Below, in pieces: positions 62,977-64,000 of a stretch of 64,000 nucleotides of DNA (the first letter of the stretch is position 1; each line of letters begins with the position of its first letter). This DNA comes from Gellertiella hungarica (lineage in GTDB: Bacteria > Pseudomonadota > Alphaproteobacteria > Rhizobiales > Rhizobiaceae). The translations under genes and the position numbers were made by a program. Location of the stretch: NCBI RefSeq assembly GCF_014197145.1, contig NZ_JACIEZ010000001.1, positions 682,001 to 746,000 on the forward strand, read 5' to 3'. The notes under the pieces were generated by a model. It was not told the DNA's origin. It saw only the letters and a list, made by a program, of their open reading frames with translations, and did not search any database.

Positions 62977-64000
62977 ATGACGTTAAAAGCGTTTCTGCCG
63001 GGCAGGCCCGCCGGTTATGCGCTGGGATGTTCGGCATTGGCCATGACGGTCCCGGCATTGACCTATGGCAGCGGAATCTTTGGCGAATCTGCACCGGCAG
63101 CCTGTGCTCAGGCGCCGATGCTGGCGCTTGGCGTCGTCGCGGCAGCGGCGGGCGGCCTGGGGTTTGCCCTCGGAAAGACGCGGGAACATCTGCAACATGC
63201 GCTTCGCCAGATGGAGGCGCGGGAGCAGGCCCTGGTCCACGAGGCGCGGCATGACAGCCTGACGGGCTTGCGCAACCGTCTTGCCCTCAAATCGGATGTG
63301 GCGGCCATTCTCGCCTCGTCGCTGCTGCCCCGGCAAGCCCTGCTCCTTCTCGATCTGGATCGCTTCAAGTTCGTCAACGACACGCTCGGCCATGATGCCG
63401 GTGACGAGCTGCTGCAGAACCTCACCCGCCGCCTGCAATCGCTGGTCACGCCTGCGGACGGGCTCTACCGTCTGGGCGGCGACGAATTCGTCATCCTCCT
63501 CGACGATCCCGACAGCCTTGGCAGCGTCGAGGCCTTCTGCCGCCGCCTGGAGCAGGCGATAGAGGAGCCGCACGACCTCGCCAAGGGGCGGGTGGCAACG
63601 GGCGTCAGCATCGGCATTTCCTTCCTGCGCACCACCGATGCGGATCTGTCGGCGGCGCTGAAGCGGGCAGACCTCGCGCTCTACAAGGCAAAGGAGGTGC
63701 CGGGTTCGGCCCACGTGTTCTACAACGACGCGCTGGCGGAACAATCCACCCTGCGGGTCGAGCTCGAGCGCGATCTCAGCCGCGCCCTGGCCGATGGCGA
63801 GTTCTATCTGGAATACCAGCCCATCGTGGGCGTCGAAACGGGCGCGGTCCGCTCCTTCGAGGCGCTGCTGCGGTGGGACCATCCCGATCGGGGTGTCCTC
63901 CCGCCGCCGTTGTTCGTGCCGCTGGCCGAGCGCACGGGGCTTATCGTGCCGCTCGGCCGCTGGGTGATGCGCCAGGCCTGCCTCGAGGCAGCGAAGTGGC
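62977..64000 (+). CDS. GGDEF-EAL cyclic-di-GMP signalling protein (5' part)
   Basis: Begins ATG 62977 with AGGAG eight nt upstream and runs off the window. Two membrane helices (residues ~11-25 and ~45-65) precede a GGDEF domain from ~85 to 240, with the active-site motif LGGDEF near residue 167 and ALLLLDLDRFKFVND near 127. An EAL domain then begins, with LEYQPIV near 280 and FEALLRWDHP near 295. The GGDEF motif is intact. The rest of the EAL domain is outside the window, so phosphodiesterase competence cannot be judged. Confidence 0.9.
   Translation, partial: MTLKAFLPGRPAGYALGCSALAMTVPALTYGSGIFGESAPAACAQAPMLALGVVAAAAGGLGFALGKTREHLQHALRQMEAREQALVHEARHDSLTGLRNRLALKSDVAAILASSLLPRQALLLLDLDRFKFVNDTLGHDAGDELLQNLTRRLQSLVTPADGLYRLGGDEFVILLDDPDSLGSVEAFCRRLEQAIEEPHDLAKGRVATGVSIGISFLRTTDADLSAALKRADLALYKAKEVPGSAHVFYNDALAEQSTLRVELERDLSRALADGEFYLEYQPIVGVETGAVRSFEALLRWDHPDRGVLPPPLFVPLAERTGLIVPLGRWVMRQACLEAAKW

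Overview
High-GC alphaproteobacterial DNA, most like the family Rhizobiaceae. The case rests on gene content and style: an ArsR-methyltransferase fusion next to metF, an intergenic hairpin resembling the RIME elements of rhizobia, and flagellin-type termini of the rhizobial kind. The window looks chromosomal. I saw no rRNA, tRNA, CRISPR array or intact insertion sequence.

Layout: 0-4.5 kb holds a permease tail, a glutamine-synthetase-like ligase, an aldehyde dehydrogenase and an iron alcohol dehydrogenase, probably a gamma-glutamylated amine or amino-alcohol pathway. 4.7-24 kb is a mixed housekeeping and accessory stretch: orphan ParA ATPase, HpaD-type extradiol dioxygenase, L,D-transpeptidase, MarR regulator with a mutarotase-like enzyme, RidA, HerA-like ATPase, tam with a haloacid dehalogenase, a patatin-fold protein that has lost its active site, Zn alcohol dehydrogenase, SodB, LysE and Tet-type exporters, two cytochromes c, a PfpI protein, a GNAT enzyme with a possible attenuator leader, and a MerR regulator. 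24.3-40.2 kb is dominated by two secreted RTX proteins: a 4005-residue giant built of about 44 repeats and a 1211-residue protein with a propeller-like N-terminus. 40.2-45.5 kb carries oligopeptidase B, a NarL-type response regulator, a membrane hybrid histidine kinase and a 138-residue protein with flagellin-like termini.

45.9-64 kb holds a CPA2 antiporter, a zinc-finger/universal-stress pair behind a perfect FNR/FixK box, a VOC dioxygenase, a polysaccharide deacetylase, GNAT, a CoA-transferase with an aberrant C-terminus beside a frameshifted DMT transporter, a lipase, EttA, the hairpin element, the methionine-cycle regulator plus metF, a 26-residue membrane peptide, another DMT transporter, two peptidoglycan hydrolases and the start of a GGDEF-EAL protein.

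Most unusual: the very homogeneous 243-bp repeat array in the giant RTX gene, the flagellin-like mini-protein, the dead patatin, the leader-peptide/terminator upstream of a GNAT gene, and three ACTAGT sites placed upstream of the second RTX gene, the histidine kinase and the mini-flagellin, which may tie these into one surface regulon. Functions come from recognised motifs read by eye; no database search was run.
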